From JBDRKN01 sp043813955 (GTDB lineage Bacteria; Patescibacteriota; Patescibacteriia; Patescibacteriales; Patescibacteriaceae): a stretch of 34,277 nt of DNA. The DNA lies in contig JBDRKN010000011.1 in assembly GCA_043813955.1 (NCBI GenBank), positions 1 to 34,277 on the forward strand, in the 5' to 3' direction. How positions within the stretch are numbered: the first letter of the stretch is position 1; the number at the start of each line of letters is the position of its first letter. Both the position numbers and the translations under genes were made by a program. The notes under the pieces are model-generated. The model was not told where the DNA came from. It made no database searches and saw nothing but the letters and a program-made list of their open reading frames with translations. Shown piece after piece: positions 1 through 8,012 of the stretch.

Positions 1-8
1 CGAACTTT

Positions 9-37
9 TTGATTTTTGGGCTAAATTAAGGTAAAAT
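9..37 (+). promoter_or_regulatory. Predicted sigma70-type promoter of the recombinase gene
   Basis: TTGATT (9-14), a 17-base spacer and TAAAAT (32-37) lie about 30 bases before the ATG at 69. The only Shine-Dalgarno-like bases are a weak AGTAGG at 61-66. Prediction from the bases alone. Confidence 0.55.
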
Positions 38-68
38 AATTATAGAAACATGTAAGCATAAGTAGGTT

Positions 69-920
69 ATGGATACATATAAACATAAACGAACAACAAT
101 CTCTGAACGCGACCCGATCTATAATCTTATTCAGGAAATGAAACTGCGTAGATTTAGCCGCAACACGATTAGTTCCTATCTTTATTATACCAAAGATGTT
201 TTGCGGTTTGCAAATAAAGCTCCAGATAATATTAATAGTACTGATGTAAAGGATTATTTAGAGTCTTTGGTAGATTCTGGATTATCTGCCTCTACTTTAA
301 ATACTGCATATAGCGCTTTGCAGTTTTATTTTTCCAAAATTTTACATAGAAAGTTTTTTGTTCATATACCGCGTGCTAAAAAAGACAAAATATTGCCTGA
401 GGTTTTTACTAAAGAAGAGGTTTTAGCTATTATCAAGTCAGTAAATAATGTCACTCATAAATTAATTTTAGCTGTAATGTATAGTTCTGGTTTAAGAGTT
501 TCAGAAGTAATTATCTTGAGTGTAAAAGATATTGATTTTTCAGCAGGCATGGTTATAGTACGCAGAGGAAAGGGGGCTAAAGATAGAAAGACTATTATGT
601 CTAAAAAAGTTGGCAATGTGTTATTGGATTATGTTAAGAAAAAAACTGTTAATGACTTTGTTTTTATAACCAATAGAGGGGGAAAATATACTGATAGGTC
701 TGTGCAAAAAATATTCTATGATGCTTTGCAAGCCGCTGGTATTAAAAAACAAACTGGTTGTCACAGTTTGCGCCATAGTTTTGCCACTCATTTATTAGAA
801 GATGGATACAGTTTGCGTCATATTCAGGAATTATTAGGGCATGCTAATGTGGCTACTACTCAAATATATACTAAGGTAACTGTTTGTAATCTGCAGAATG
901 TTAAAAATCCTTTTGATTGA
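69..920 (+). CDS. Tyrosine recombinase / XerC-XerD-like integrase
   Basis: A 283-residue site-specific recombinase that would cut and rejoin DNA through a phosphotyrosine link. The N-terminal SAM-like core-binding domain covers about residues 14-100 and the catalytic domain about 110-280. The full catalytic set is visible: R143 in GLRVSEV, K168 in GKGAKDR, H232 and R235 in HSLRHSF, H258 in LGHAN, and nucleophile Y267 in TQIYTKV. Length is normal for the family. It stands alone on the plus strand behind its own promoter and runs convergently into the phosphoesterase gene with one base between the stops. No attachment site or partner recombinase is visible. It could be the chromosome-dimer resolvase (Xer) or an integrase of a mobile element; the sequence alone does not decide, though the size and lack of extra domains favour Xer. 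Confidence 0.93.
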   Translation: MDTYKHKRTTISERDPIYNLIQEMKLRRFSRNTISSYLYYTKDVLRFANKAPDNINSTDVKDYLESLVDSGLSASTLNTAYSALQFYFSKILHRKFFVHIPRAKKDKILPEVFTKEEVLAIIKSVNNVTHKLILAVMYSSGLRVSEVIILSVKDIDFSAGMVIVRRGKGAKDRKTIMSKKVGNVLLDYVKKKTVNDFVFITNRGGKYTDRSVQKIFYDALQAAGIKKQTGCHSLRHSFATHLLEDGYSLRHIQELLGHANVATTQIYTKVTVCNLQNVKNPFD

Positions 921-921
921 A

Positions 922-1404
922 TTACATTTGATCTAATAAGTGTAATTGTAGTTCATTAGTGATTGGATTATATGTGGCAAAAGTTGGCTCATGCCTGGTA
1001 TTAGAAATATTTCCAGGGTTTACTATTTTTGTTTTACCCTCTGTTTTTTCCCAAGGTTCATGCGTATGTCCGTAAAATATAATATCAGGTTTTTCTTTTA
1101 ACAAATCATTAATTAAATATGGTTCATGGCAGATTCCAATTTTTTTATTATCATATTCAAATATTCCTCCTTTTCTGTTAAAGAATTTAATATTATTATA
1201 TTTTTCAAGCTCATCATATAATTCCATATTGCCTTCTGTTAAATATATTTGATTATTAAAATTTTCTGACAAATATTTTAAAGTTTCATTATTAGTAACA
1301 TCACCGCAGCAGATAAGGGCGGTGATGTTTTTTTCTTTGCAAAAATTTAATGCTTTTTTTAGATTTGCCAGATTATCATGAATATCTGAAATAATGGCTA
1401 TCAT
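922..1404 (-). CDS. YfcE/MJ0936-type metallophosphoesterase
   Basis: A 160-residue calcineurin-like phosphoesterase of the small YfcE/MJ0936 family, which hydrolyses phosphodiesters with two bound metals. The metal ligands are in order: D7 and H9 in ISDIHDN, D35 in CGDVTN, N59 in EGNM, H93 in GICHEP, H113 and H115 in YGHTHEP, then NPGN at 129-132 near the end. It lacks a signal peptide, so is cytoplasmic. It is the last gene of a three-gene minus-strand operon: its ATG overlaps the stop of the translin-like gene by four bases (ATGA), implying translational coupling. The natural substrate is not predictable from sequence. Pairing with a nucleic-acid-binding translin homologue hints at nucleotide or RNA-end metabolism, but that is inference. 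Confidence 0.88.
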   Translation of the reverse strand: MIAIISDIHDNLANLKKALNFCKEKNITALICCGDVTNNETLKYLSENFNNQIYLTEGNMELYDELEKYNNIKFFNRKGGIFEYDNKKIGICHEPYLINDLLKEKPDIIFYGHTHEPWEKTEGKTKIVNPGNISNTRHEPTFATYNPITNELQLHLLDQM

Positions 1405-1970
1405 TTTTTTAAGTTTATTTCATAATTAATCTGTTCAATTTTTCTTAAATTATTCTTAGCCTGGTCATATTTAGTGCGCAAATAGCCAGTCATATCAAAG
1501 TTAACCAGATGATTAAGAATATCATTAATAATTTTATGGTTATTCTTAACCAGCTCAAGATTATTTTGCGCAGCTGCGTTAATAGCCTGTCTTAAGAGCT
1601 CGCCAGTTAAATCGCTTATGCCTCCTAAATAGGCAGTAGTGCTTAATTTAATTTTAATGATTTTTTTAATATTCTGTTTTTTAGTAGTCCAGTAAAAAGT
1701 TTTGGCTTCTACATATTCTTCAACAGCAGCCTGATAGGCGCCTTCTTCTATTAAGCGGTTGTAGCCAAAGTTTTTTTGAAGTTTCTTAATTCTGTTTTCA
1801 ATATTTTCCAAGGAAGATTTTGCTGTTTCTAAATCAGGCTTGTGAATGGCAAAAATAGTCCTTTTAGAATCATGCAAAATAGCGTTAGAGGTGCTAATAA
1901 TCATCCTTCTCTGCTCTACGCTGTTTTTGTAGTCTTTTTTAAGTTGGTTTAAAAATGTTTTTTGCAGCAT
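1401..1970 (-). CDS. Translin-family protein (COG2178-like)
   Basis: A 189-residue all-helical protein resembling the translin/TRAX family, whose archaeal and eukaryotic members form octameric barrels that bind and cut RNA. Family signatures visible are an N-terminal S-x-R-x-I-like helix (residues 27-43), an acidic E-rich helix (AAVEEYVEAKTFY, 81-93), the central YLGGISDLTGELLRQA (114-129) and a C-terminal LRTKYDQAKNNLRKIE (164-179) that matches the family's L-R-x-K-x-D-x-A-R...E pattern. E84/E85/E88, D120/E124 and D169 are candidate acidic active-site residues by analogy with TRAX. Its ATG directly abuts the stop of the ATPase gene upstream and its stop overlaps the phosphoesterase start. 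Function in bacteria is not established. Family assignment is by motif memory; a profile search would settle it. Confidence 0.72.
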   Translation of the reverse strand: MLQKTFLNQLKKDYKNSVEQRRMIISTSNAILHDSKRTIFAIHKPDLETAKSSLENIENRIKKLQKNFGYNRLIEEGAYQAAVEEYVEAKTFYWTTKKQNIKKIIKIKLSTTAYLGGISDLTGELLRQAINAAAQNNLELVKNNHKIINDILNHLVNFDMTGYLRTKYDQAKNNLRKIEQINYEINLKK

Positions 1971-4900
1971 TTATTTAGCAACCCTGAATACTTCTTGCAC
2001 TGAAGTTTCTCCTTCCAGGGCTTTAATCAGACCGTCTTGGATAACAGAGATAAATCCATGCTGTATTGCCTGATGTTCTATTTCTTTGTCCATGGAAGTA
2101 GGTTGCGCTATTAGTTTTTTAATATCAGGAGTGGCTGTGATAGCTTCAAATAATCCAATCCTGCCCTTGTAGCCAATGCCTCCGCATTCTTTGCATCCAG
2201 GACTCTGGTAGAATGTAAGGTTGTTTGGTATTGGAATTCCTGATTGTTCGCCCAATGTGCTTAATATTGATTTAACATCATTCATAGTCTTTTCGTCAAG
2301 TTCTTGCTCTTGTTTGCAATTTTGGCATAATCGTCTTGCTAAGCGCTGCCCTATAGAGCATTCTAGAGAATTTGCCAGCAGGTTGCGGTCAACTCCAAGA
2401 TCAAACAGCCTGGCAACAGCGCCTGCGGCGCTGTTTGCATGCACAGTTGAAAGAACAAGGTGGCCTGTCAAGGCAGCTTCAATAGCAGTATTGGCAGTTT
2501 CTTTGTCCCTGATTTCGCCAATCATAATAATGTTGGGATTCTGCCTCATTAAGGATTTAAGAGCAGTAGAAAAAGTATATCCTGCTTTTTTATCAATTTG
2601 AGTCTGCATAACGCCTTCTAAATTATATTCAATCGGATCTTCTAATGTGATTATCTTAACATCAGGCTTGTTTAATTTATTTAAAATAGCATATAGTGTA
2701 GTGGTTTTTCCAGATCCTGTAGGCCCTGTATTGATTATGATTCCATTTGTTTTTTTGATTGACTCATTAACATTATCAAGAGTCTTGAATTTAATGCCAA
2801 GCTCTTCCATTTCAAGGCTCTTGGCCTGCTGTGCCAGAATTCTAAGCACAGCTGCTTCGCCATAGCCTCCGGTTATTATAGAGACACGGCAGTCCATTCT
2901 GGATTTATCAGGCAGATAAATTGAAAAGCGTCCGTCATAGGTTGGTTTTTTTACATTAGTAGGGAATCCTGAAAGTGTTTTTATTTCATTTAATAATGGA
3001 ACATAGTGTTCTTTGGCTAAGCTGGTTAAATCATGCAGCATTCCGTCAATGCGCAAACGGATATTTACTCCTTTGTCAGTCGGATCAATATGAATATCGC
3101 TAGCCTGTGTTTTAATAGCGCTGGCTATGACAATGTTTATAATCTCATTAGTCTTGTAATTACTTATTATCCCTCCAGATTCTACAAAATTGACAGAAAT
3201 TTGTTCAGCAATTTTAATATTATCTTCATTTAATTTTAAGCCGCGCCCTATTGTTTTAGAAGTGGCAATATCATAAAGGGCGTCAATATACTCCATTTTG
3301 CCAATTGCTTTGTAAACTTCTTCTAAAGAAGTAATTCCTTCCATGCATTTGAGTATTCCATCCTGAAGCATTGTAATCATGCCTTCTTCAATAGCTTGTT
3401 CTAATATTTTAAAAGCAGGCGATCCCTTGCTGGTAAGCTCTTTGATTGCCTTGGTCATTGTAAAGATTTCAAAAATGCCTATGCGCCCTTTGTAGCCAGC
3501 TTTATTGCATTTATCACATCCTTTTCCAACTTTGTAAATAACTGGCAAGCCGCTTGGAATATCAATTTCTGCCTTAGTTGAGATAACAGCAAGGATTTTT
3601 TTAATTTTGTTTTCTTCTTCTTCAGTAAGCTTATGCTCCTGCCTGCAGTCTGGACAAAGTTTTCGAACAAGACGCTGGCCCATAATGGCATTAATTGAAG
3701 GGCTGAGAAGAAATGGCTTGATTCCAATGTCTAAGAGGCGGGGGATTACTCCTGCTGCGTCATTAGTATGCAGGGTTGACAATACAAGATGGCCTGTAAG
3801 AGAAGATTGTATGGCAATTTCCGCTGTTTCCAAATCTCGGATTTCGCCTATCATGATAATATCAGGGTCCTGCCTGAGCACTGAGCGCAATGCCTTGGCA
3901 AAAGTATAATCCTTGCTCTTGTCTATCTGGCTTTGGTTAATGCCCTCTAAACTATATTCTACAGGATCTTCAATAGTAATTATTTTAGTGCCAGGCTGGT
4001 TAAGCTTTTTCAAAACAGCATACAATGTAGTGGTTTTTCCAGATCCGGTCGGGCCTACAGTTAGAATCATTCCATTTGGCTTTATAATTTCCTTTCTAAG
4101 TTTTTTTAAAGCTTGCGGTCTTAGGCCAAGAATTTCTAAATCAAGGCCAGTCACATCTGATTCAAGCAAGCGCATAACCACGCTTTCGCCATAGGCTGTT
4201 GGCAAAAAGGAAGCGCGCACGTCAATTTTCTGGCTGCTTGATAAAAGGATTGTATAGCGGCCGTCTTGAGGCTTGTCAGTAATATTGATTTTAACTTTTG
4301 CCAAAGCTTTCATTCTGGAAACAATCCTGTCCCAGCGCTTTTTGTCAATCTTGGCAGCTTCTTGGAGTATTCCGTCAACTCTCATGCGCACAACAATGCC
4401 CTGCTCGCCAGCTTCAATATGAATATCAGATGATTTAATCTTTAAAGCAGTAGCTATGAGCATGGTAATAACGTCAGAGATGCTGATTTCATTTATTTTT
4501 TCATTCAAATTCTGCAGATTATCTATTTCTTTTTTAAATTTTTTCAGATCTTTTTCAGTAATTTCAACTCCTGGGGGAATTGGCTTGATTTGTGGAAGGT
4601 TTTTGTAAAGCTCTATGCAATAATCAAAGCTGTGCGGAGACAAAAGATAGGTCTCAGCATTGTTAACATAGTATCTTTTCTTTAATTCCTTTAATTTTTT
4701 TTGAACAGCATCATCCATAGGATTCATAGATCCTATGCGTATTTTTTCCTGGTCTAAATAAAAGCAAACAGTAGACAGATTCTTAGCCTCTGCCTCTGGT
4801 ATTGCTGTAAGGCTTTCTGAAGTAATTGGAAAGCCTATTAAGTTAATATATGACACGCCCATTTTATGAGCCTGTTTTTTTGTTTCCTCTTCCAAATCCT

Positions 4901-5012
4901 TTAAATTTATCTGGGCCATCCTTTTTTTGAATTTTCCGCGCGCGCTTTCATCCTCTGGCTCTTTTTTGGAACTAGAAAACAAGTCATCGATTGATCCGTG
5001 ATGTTTAAGCAT
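1971..5012 (-). CDS. Double-headed type IV pilus/type II secretion ATPase (two fused GspE/PilB modules)
   Basis: A 1013-residue protein, about twice the usual length, made of two complete GspE/PilB-type secretion ATPases in tandem. Such hexameric ATPases power pilus extension or type II secretion at the inner face of the membrane. An N-terminal MshEN-like segment covers about residues 50-145. Module 1 (about 175-575) has the Asp box SSDIHIE, Walker A GPTGSGKT (320-327), Walker B IMIGEIRD, His box TGHLVLSTLHTNDA and a zinc site C453/C456/C499/C502. Module 2 (about 615-1013) repeats all of these, with ASDIHID, Walker A at 763-770, IMIGEIRD, TGHLVLSTVHANSA and C896/C899/C940/C943. Both look catalytically intact. 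It is the first gene of an operon with the translin-like and phosphoesterase genes. No PilC, PilM or prepilin peptidase gene is in view. The ATG at 5012 lacks a clear Shine-Dalgarno sequence but sits behind a good promoter. Confidence 0.93.
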   Translation of the reverse strand: MLKHHGSIDDLFSSSKKEPEDESARGKFKKRMAQINLKDLEEETKKQAHKMGVSYINLIGFPITSESLTAIPEAEAKNLSTVCFYLDQEKIRIGSMNPMDDAVQKKLKELKKRYYVNNAETYLLSPHSFDYCIELYKNLPQIKPIPPGVEITEKDLKKFKKEIDNLQNLNEKINEISISDVITMLIATALKIKSSDIHIEAGEQGIVVRMRVDGILQEAAKIDKKRWDRIVSRMKALAKVKINITDKPQDGRYTILLSSSQKIDVRASFLPTAYGESVVMRLLESDVTGLDLEILGLRPQALKKLRKEIIKPNGMILTVGPTGSGKTTTLYAVLKKLNQPGTKIITIEDPVEYSLEGINQSQIDKSKDYTFAKALRSVLRQDPDIIMIGEIRDLETAEIAIQSSLTGHLVLSTLHTNDAAGVIPRLLDIGIKPFLLSPSINAIMGQRLVRKLCPDCRQEHKLTEEEENKIKKILAVISTKAEIDIPSGLPVIYKVGKGCDKCNKAGYKGRIGIFEIFTMTKAIKELTSKGSPAFKILEQAIEEGMITMLQDGILKCMEGITSLEEVYKAIGKMEYIDALYDIATSKTIGRGLKLNEDNIKIAEQISVNFVESGGIISNYKTNEIINIVIASAIKTQASDIHIDPTDKGVNIRLRIDGMLHDLTSLAKEHYVPLLNEIKTLSGFPTNVKKPTYDGRFSIYLPDKSRMDCRVSIITGGYGEAAVLRILAQQAKSLEMEELGIKFKTLDNVNESIKKTNGIIINTGPTGSGKTTTLYAILNKLNKPDVKIITLEDPIEYNLEGVMQTQIDKKAGYTFSTALKSLMRQNPNIIMIGEIRDKETANTAIEAALTGHLVLSTVHANSAAGAVARLFDLGVDRNLLANSLECSIGQRLARRLCQNCKQEQELDEKTMNDVKSILSTLGEQSGIPIPNNLTFYQSPGCKECGGIGYKGRIGLFEAITATPDIKKLIAQPTSMDKEIEHQAIQHGFISVIQDGLIKALEGETSVQEVFRVAK

Positions 5013-5035
5013 ATGTAATTATGTTCTTAATAATA

Positions 5036-5064
5036 ATTGTATCATTTTAGCTATGAGAAAACAA
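5036..5064 (-). promoter_or_regulatory. Predicted promoter of the double-ATPase operon
   Basis: On the minus strand TTGTTT (5064-5059), a 17-base spacer and TACAAT (5041-5036) lie about 24 bases before the ATG at 5012. It is back-to-back with the plus-strand promoter at 5068-5096, so the two transcripts diverge from a shared control region. Confidence 0.55.
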
Positions 5065-5067
5065 ATA

Positions 5068-5096
5068 TTGACATATTTGTCTATTTTTGGTATAGT
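5068..5096 (+). promoter_or_regulatory. Predicted strong sigma70-type promoter
   Basis: Consensus TTGACA (5068-5073), exactly 17 bases, then TATAGT (5091-5096), about 50 bases before the start at 5148. This is one of the best promoter matches in the window and drives the small acyl-carrier-like gene. Confidence 0.65.
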
Positions 5097-5147
5097 GTTA
5101 GCTAGTTTTGTCCTTTTAATTATTTGTTAATTATTCATGGAGAAATT

Positions 5148-5426
5148 ATGAATTACAGTACTAAAGAACCCATAAAGTTGCTTTGCAAGCTCATAATGGA
5201 GTTTTTCCAAATAGACAAGGTTGATGAAAATACCAGCCTAAAAAAAATTGGCATGTCTGACAAAGAAAAGTTTGGTAAATTTATGAAGTTTTTAAAAAAA
5301 GCAAACCCTGAAGTATATATACTTCCAGAGCTTGACCTTAGTAATAGGTTTCATGATTCTAGCAGAGAATTGACATTTGTTAAGGATTTAATAGCAGTTC
5401 CTAGCATAACGTTCGTTAATGAATAA
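5148..5426 (+). CDS. Small protein resembling an acyl carrier protein without its phosphopantetheine serine
   Basis: A 92-residue soluble protein starting at ATG 5148, chosen because GGAGA at 5139-5143 is correctly spaced before it; an in-frame TTG at 5124 would add eight residues but has no ribosome site. Function is not recognised with certainty. Its layout resembles an acyl carrier protein: a first helix, a VDENTSLKKIGMSDKEK loop, then a helix FGKFMKFLKK, and a late helix ELTFVKDLI matching the ACP T-V-x-D-A-I region. At the place where ACPs carry D-S-L it reads M-S-D-K, so the modifiable serine is missing or shifted by one. It is a single-gene transcript with its own strong promoter and a terminator at 5459-5483. 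It could equally be an unrelated small helical protein. Confidence 0.6.
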   Translation: MNYSTKEPIKLLCKLIMEFFQIDKVDENTSLKKIGMSDKEKFGKFMKFLKKANPEVYILPELDLSNRFHDSSRELTFVKDLIAVPSITFVNE

Positions 5427-5458
5427 ACTGCATAGGCAGTAAAAATTTTTAATTTAAA

Positions 5459-5483
5459 GGCCTGTTTTTAACAGGTCTTTTTT
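5459..5483 (+). terminator. Rho-independent terminator
   Basis: An 8-bp stem (5459-5466 with 5470-5477, one G-T pair) with a TTT loop, followed by a T-rich run, 33 bases after the small gene's stop. Confidence 0.75.
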
Positions 5484-5511
5484 GTATCCAGCAACTATGA
5501 TATGATATAAT
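5482..5511 (+). promoter_or_regulatory. Predicted extended -10 promoter of ftsK
   Basis: TGATATAAT (5503-5511) is a TGn-TATAAT extended -10 element; TTGTAT at 5482-5487 is a possible -35 with an 18-base spacer. Transcription would begin about 25 bases before the ftsK ATG. No Shine-Dalgarno sequence is seen before 5543. Confidence 0.55.
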
Positions 5512-5542
5512 CAGATAGTATTTGAATTAAACTATTATTTTT

Positions 5543-7972
5543 ATGGCACGACGCCGTCGCAGAAGGAAAAAGGACAATCCTTTGGACTATATTACTATTC
5601 CTAGGCTGGACATTGATCCAGAAATTAAGCGCGGGATATGGGCCTTGCTTTTATTAGCTTTAGGAATTATTAGCATATTGGCTTTATTTGGCAAAGCAGG
5701 AGCTTTGGGCGATTATTTGTCAATTGCCATGATCTGGCTTTTTGGATGGGGCCAGTGGATTTTTCCATTGGCAGTACTTGTTTTAGTCTGGCTCGTATTT
5801 AATCATGACAAATATGAAATCAGAGGCACTAATTATTTTGGTTTGTTTTTGTTTTTGTTTTCCTTTCATGGAATGCTGCATATTTTTATTAACCAGGAAA
5901 AATGGCAGCAAGCATTGCAGACAGGAGATGGAGGAGGCCATGTTGGATGGATAATAGCATTGACTCTTTTAAAGCTTATGGGTTTTTGGGCCAGTTTGAT
6001 TATTCTCATTATTTTAATATTAGTTTCCTTAATGCTCATATTTAATACTACCTTGGCAAGCTTGTTGGAAAAAGGAAGCTGGCCTGCCAGATTTTTAATG
6101 CATCCATTCAAATTTATATTTAATAATAAGGAGGAGGGAGATGAAGAAGAAGAGGAAGAGCAAGAGGAAGAAGAGGAAGAGGAGGAAGAGGAAGAAGAGG
6201 AAGAGCTTGAATTCAGTCCTCAGGCAATTCCTGGCGCATTTGTTAGCAAGGCAGAGGCAACAACTGTATGGAAGCCTACTGGCATTAAGATTGATTTGCC
6301 ACTCAGTTTGTTAAACGGGAAATCAGGCAAGCCCCGCAGCGGTGATATTAAGAATAATGTAGCTATAATACATAAAACTTTGGAAGAATTTGGCATTGAT
6401 GTGGAAATGGGAGAAGTTAAAGTCGGCCCTACTGTGACGCAGTATACGTTAAAGCCTGCTGACGGAATTAAATTATCTAAAATAACCGCCCTTAATAGCG
6501 ATTTAGCAATGGCTTTGGCTGCTCATCCTGTTAGGATTGAAGCGCCTATTCCTGGCAAGCCTTTAGTAGGCATTGAAGTGCCGAATAAATCAGTGGCTCT
6601 AGTTAATTTAAAATCAATTCTTTCAGCAGAAATATTTAAAAATCGCAAGATTAATACCATGATCAGCCTTGGCAAGGACGTATCAGGCAAAGTATGGATG
6701 GCTGATCTTCATAAAATGCCGCATTTGTTAGTGGCTGGAGCTACTGGCTCTGGCAAATCTGTTTTGCTCAATACTTTGATTGTAAGCCTGCTTTATCAAA
6801 ATAATCCTGATGAATTAAGGTTCATTATGGTTGATCCCAAGAGAGTAGAATTAACAGTTTACAACGGAATTCCTCATTTGCTTACTCCGGTAATTACTGA
6901 AGTCAGCAAGACTATTAATGCCTTAAAATGGTGCATGAATGAAATGGACCGCCGTTTTCAAACTTTTTCCCAAGCTAGAAAAAGAGATATTGACAGCTAC
7001 AACAAGACTGCTAAGAATAGAATGCCGTATATTATTTTCATTATTGATGAATTAGCTGATTTAATGGTTGTTGCAGCCAGGGATATTGAGGGAGGCATTG
7101 TGCGCTTAGCTCAAATGGCCCGCGCTGTTGGAATTCATTTGGTATTAGCTACGCAAAGGCCTAGCGTTAATGTGATTACTGGCATAATTAAAGCCAACAT
7201 GCCTACCAGGATTGCTTTTTCTGTGGCATCTGGCATTGATTCCAGAACTATTTTAGACGGTTTGGGCGCGGAAAAATTATTAGGCAAGGGAGACATGCTG
7301 TTTAGCGACGCTTCTTTGTCAAAGCCTAAGCGTATTCAGGGCGCCTTTATAGGGGATCAGGAAATTAAGCGCATTGTTAATTATCTAAGGATGAGAACTA
7401 GGCAATCAACTTATTTGGAAGGCGTTATTGAGAGACAAAGAGTAAGCGGAGTGGCTGGAGTAGGCATTGACGGTTCCAGCGATGATGATGACGAGCTGAC
7501 AAGCGAGGCCAGAGAGATTGTTATAAACGCGGGCAAGGCTTCTGCCACTTTGCTACAAAGGCGTTTAAGCATTGGCTATGCCAGGGCAGCCAAGATTCTG
7601 GATATTTTAGAAGAAGCTGGCCTGATTGGTCCGCCCCAGGGCTCTAAACCAAGGGATGTCTTAGTTACTCGAGAGCAATATGAAGCTATGACAACGCAGG
7701 CAGTCAGCGGAATGCCGTTGCATGACCAGGAATCATCTAAAGCTCCTGATAAGTATCTGCCTGAAGAAGAATTTGAGTCTTCTATTTCAACTGAAGATGA
7801 GGAAGAGGAAGAAATTGAAGATGAGACTGAAGAGGAAATCGAGGAACCAGAAGAGGAAGAAATTGAAGATGAGGAAGAGTTAGATGAAGAAATTAAAGAG
7901 CTTCCAGAGGAGGAAGAGGATGAAGATGAAGAAGAAAAAGATGATGAGTTTGATAAATATTTTTCACGCTAA
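5543..7972 (+). CDS. ftsK: DNA translocase FtsK/SpoIIIE
   Basis: An 809-residue membrane-anchored ATPase that pumps chromosomal DNA through the division septum. After a basic N-terminus (MARRRRRRKK) come about four membrane helices between residues 30 and 170, a linker, and the alpha/beta motor: Walker A GATGSGKS (399-406), Walker B IIFIIDELAD (497-506), and the LATQRPSVNVITG segment. A winged-helix gamma domain follows (about 652-712). Two features are odd. The linker carries an almost pure glutamate run (199-223), encoded by a GA-rich stretch at 6137-6210, and the protein continues past the gamma domain into a second acidic tail (741-805) not found in standard FtsK. Gamma usually reads polar DNA motifs (KOPS/SRS) and cooperates with Xer, and a Xer-like recombinase lies 5 kb upstream. 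Confidence 0.96.
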   Translation: MARRRRRRKKDNPLDYITIPRLDIDPEIKRGIWALLLLALGIISILALFGKAGALGDYLSIAMIWLFGWGQWIFPLAVLVLVWLVFNHDKYEIRGTNYFGLFLFLFSFHGMLHIFINQEKWQQALQTGDGGGHVGWIIALTLLKLMGFWASLIILIILILVSLMLIFNTTLASLLEKGSWPARFLMHPFKFIFNNKEEGDEEEEEEQEEEEEEEEEEEEEELEFSPQAIPGAFVSKAEATTVWKPTGIKIDLPLSLLNGKSGKPRSGDIKNNVAIIHKTLEEFGIDVEMGEVKVGPTVTQYTLKPADGIKLSKITALNSDLAMALAAHPVRIEAPIPGKPLVGIEVPNKSVALVNLKSILSAEIFKNRKINTMISLGKDVSGKVWMADLHKMPHLLVAGATGSGKSVLLNTLIVSLLYQNNPDELRFIMVDPKRVELTVYNGIPHLLTPVITEVSKTINALKWCMNEMDRRFQTFSQARKRDIDSYNKTAKNRMPYIIFIIDELADLMVVAARDIEGGIVRLAQMARAVGIHLVLATQRPSVNVITGIIKANMPTRIAFSVASGIDSRTILDGLGAEKLLGKGDMLFSDASLSKPKRIQGAFIGDQEIKRIVNYLRMRTRQSTYLEGVIERQRVSGVAGVGIDGSSDDDDELTSEAREIVINAGKASATLLQRRLSIGYARAAKILDILEEAGLIGPPQGSKPRDVLVTREQYEAMTTQAVSGMPLHDQESSKAPDKYLPEEEFESSISTEDEEEEEIEDETEEEIEEPEEEEIEDEEELDEEIKELPEEEEDEDEEEKDDEFDKYFSR

Positions 7973-7980
7973 ATTTTTTG

Positions 7981-7989
7981 TGGTATAAT
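7981..7989 (+). promoter_or_regulatory. Predicted extended -10 element
   Basis: TGGTATAAT, a TGn-TATAAT extended -10 element, lies 23 bases before the ATG at 8013; the -35 match (TTTTCA, 7961-7966) is poor and overlaps the end of ftsK. Confidence 0.45.
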
Positions 7990-8012
7990 GTATATAATTA
8001 ATTGTTAAAAAT

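Noticed and set aside
2221..4194. Several plus-strand open frames of 66-126 codons opposite the double ATPase gene
   Set aside because: They mirror the conserved ATPase coding sequence on the other strand, occur at matching places in both duplicated modules, and show no ribosome site or family resemblance.
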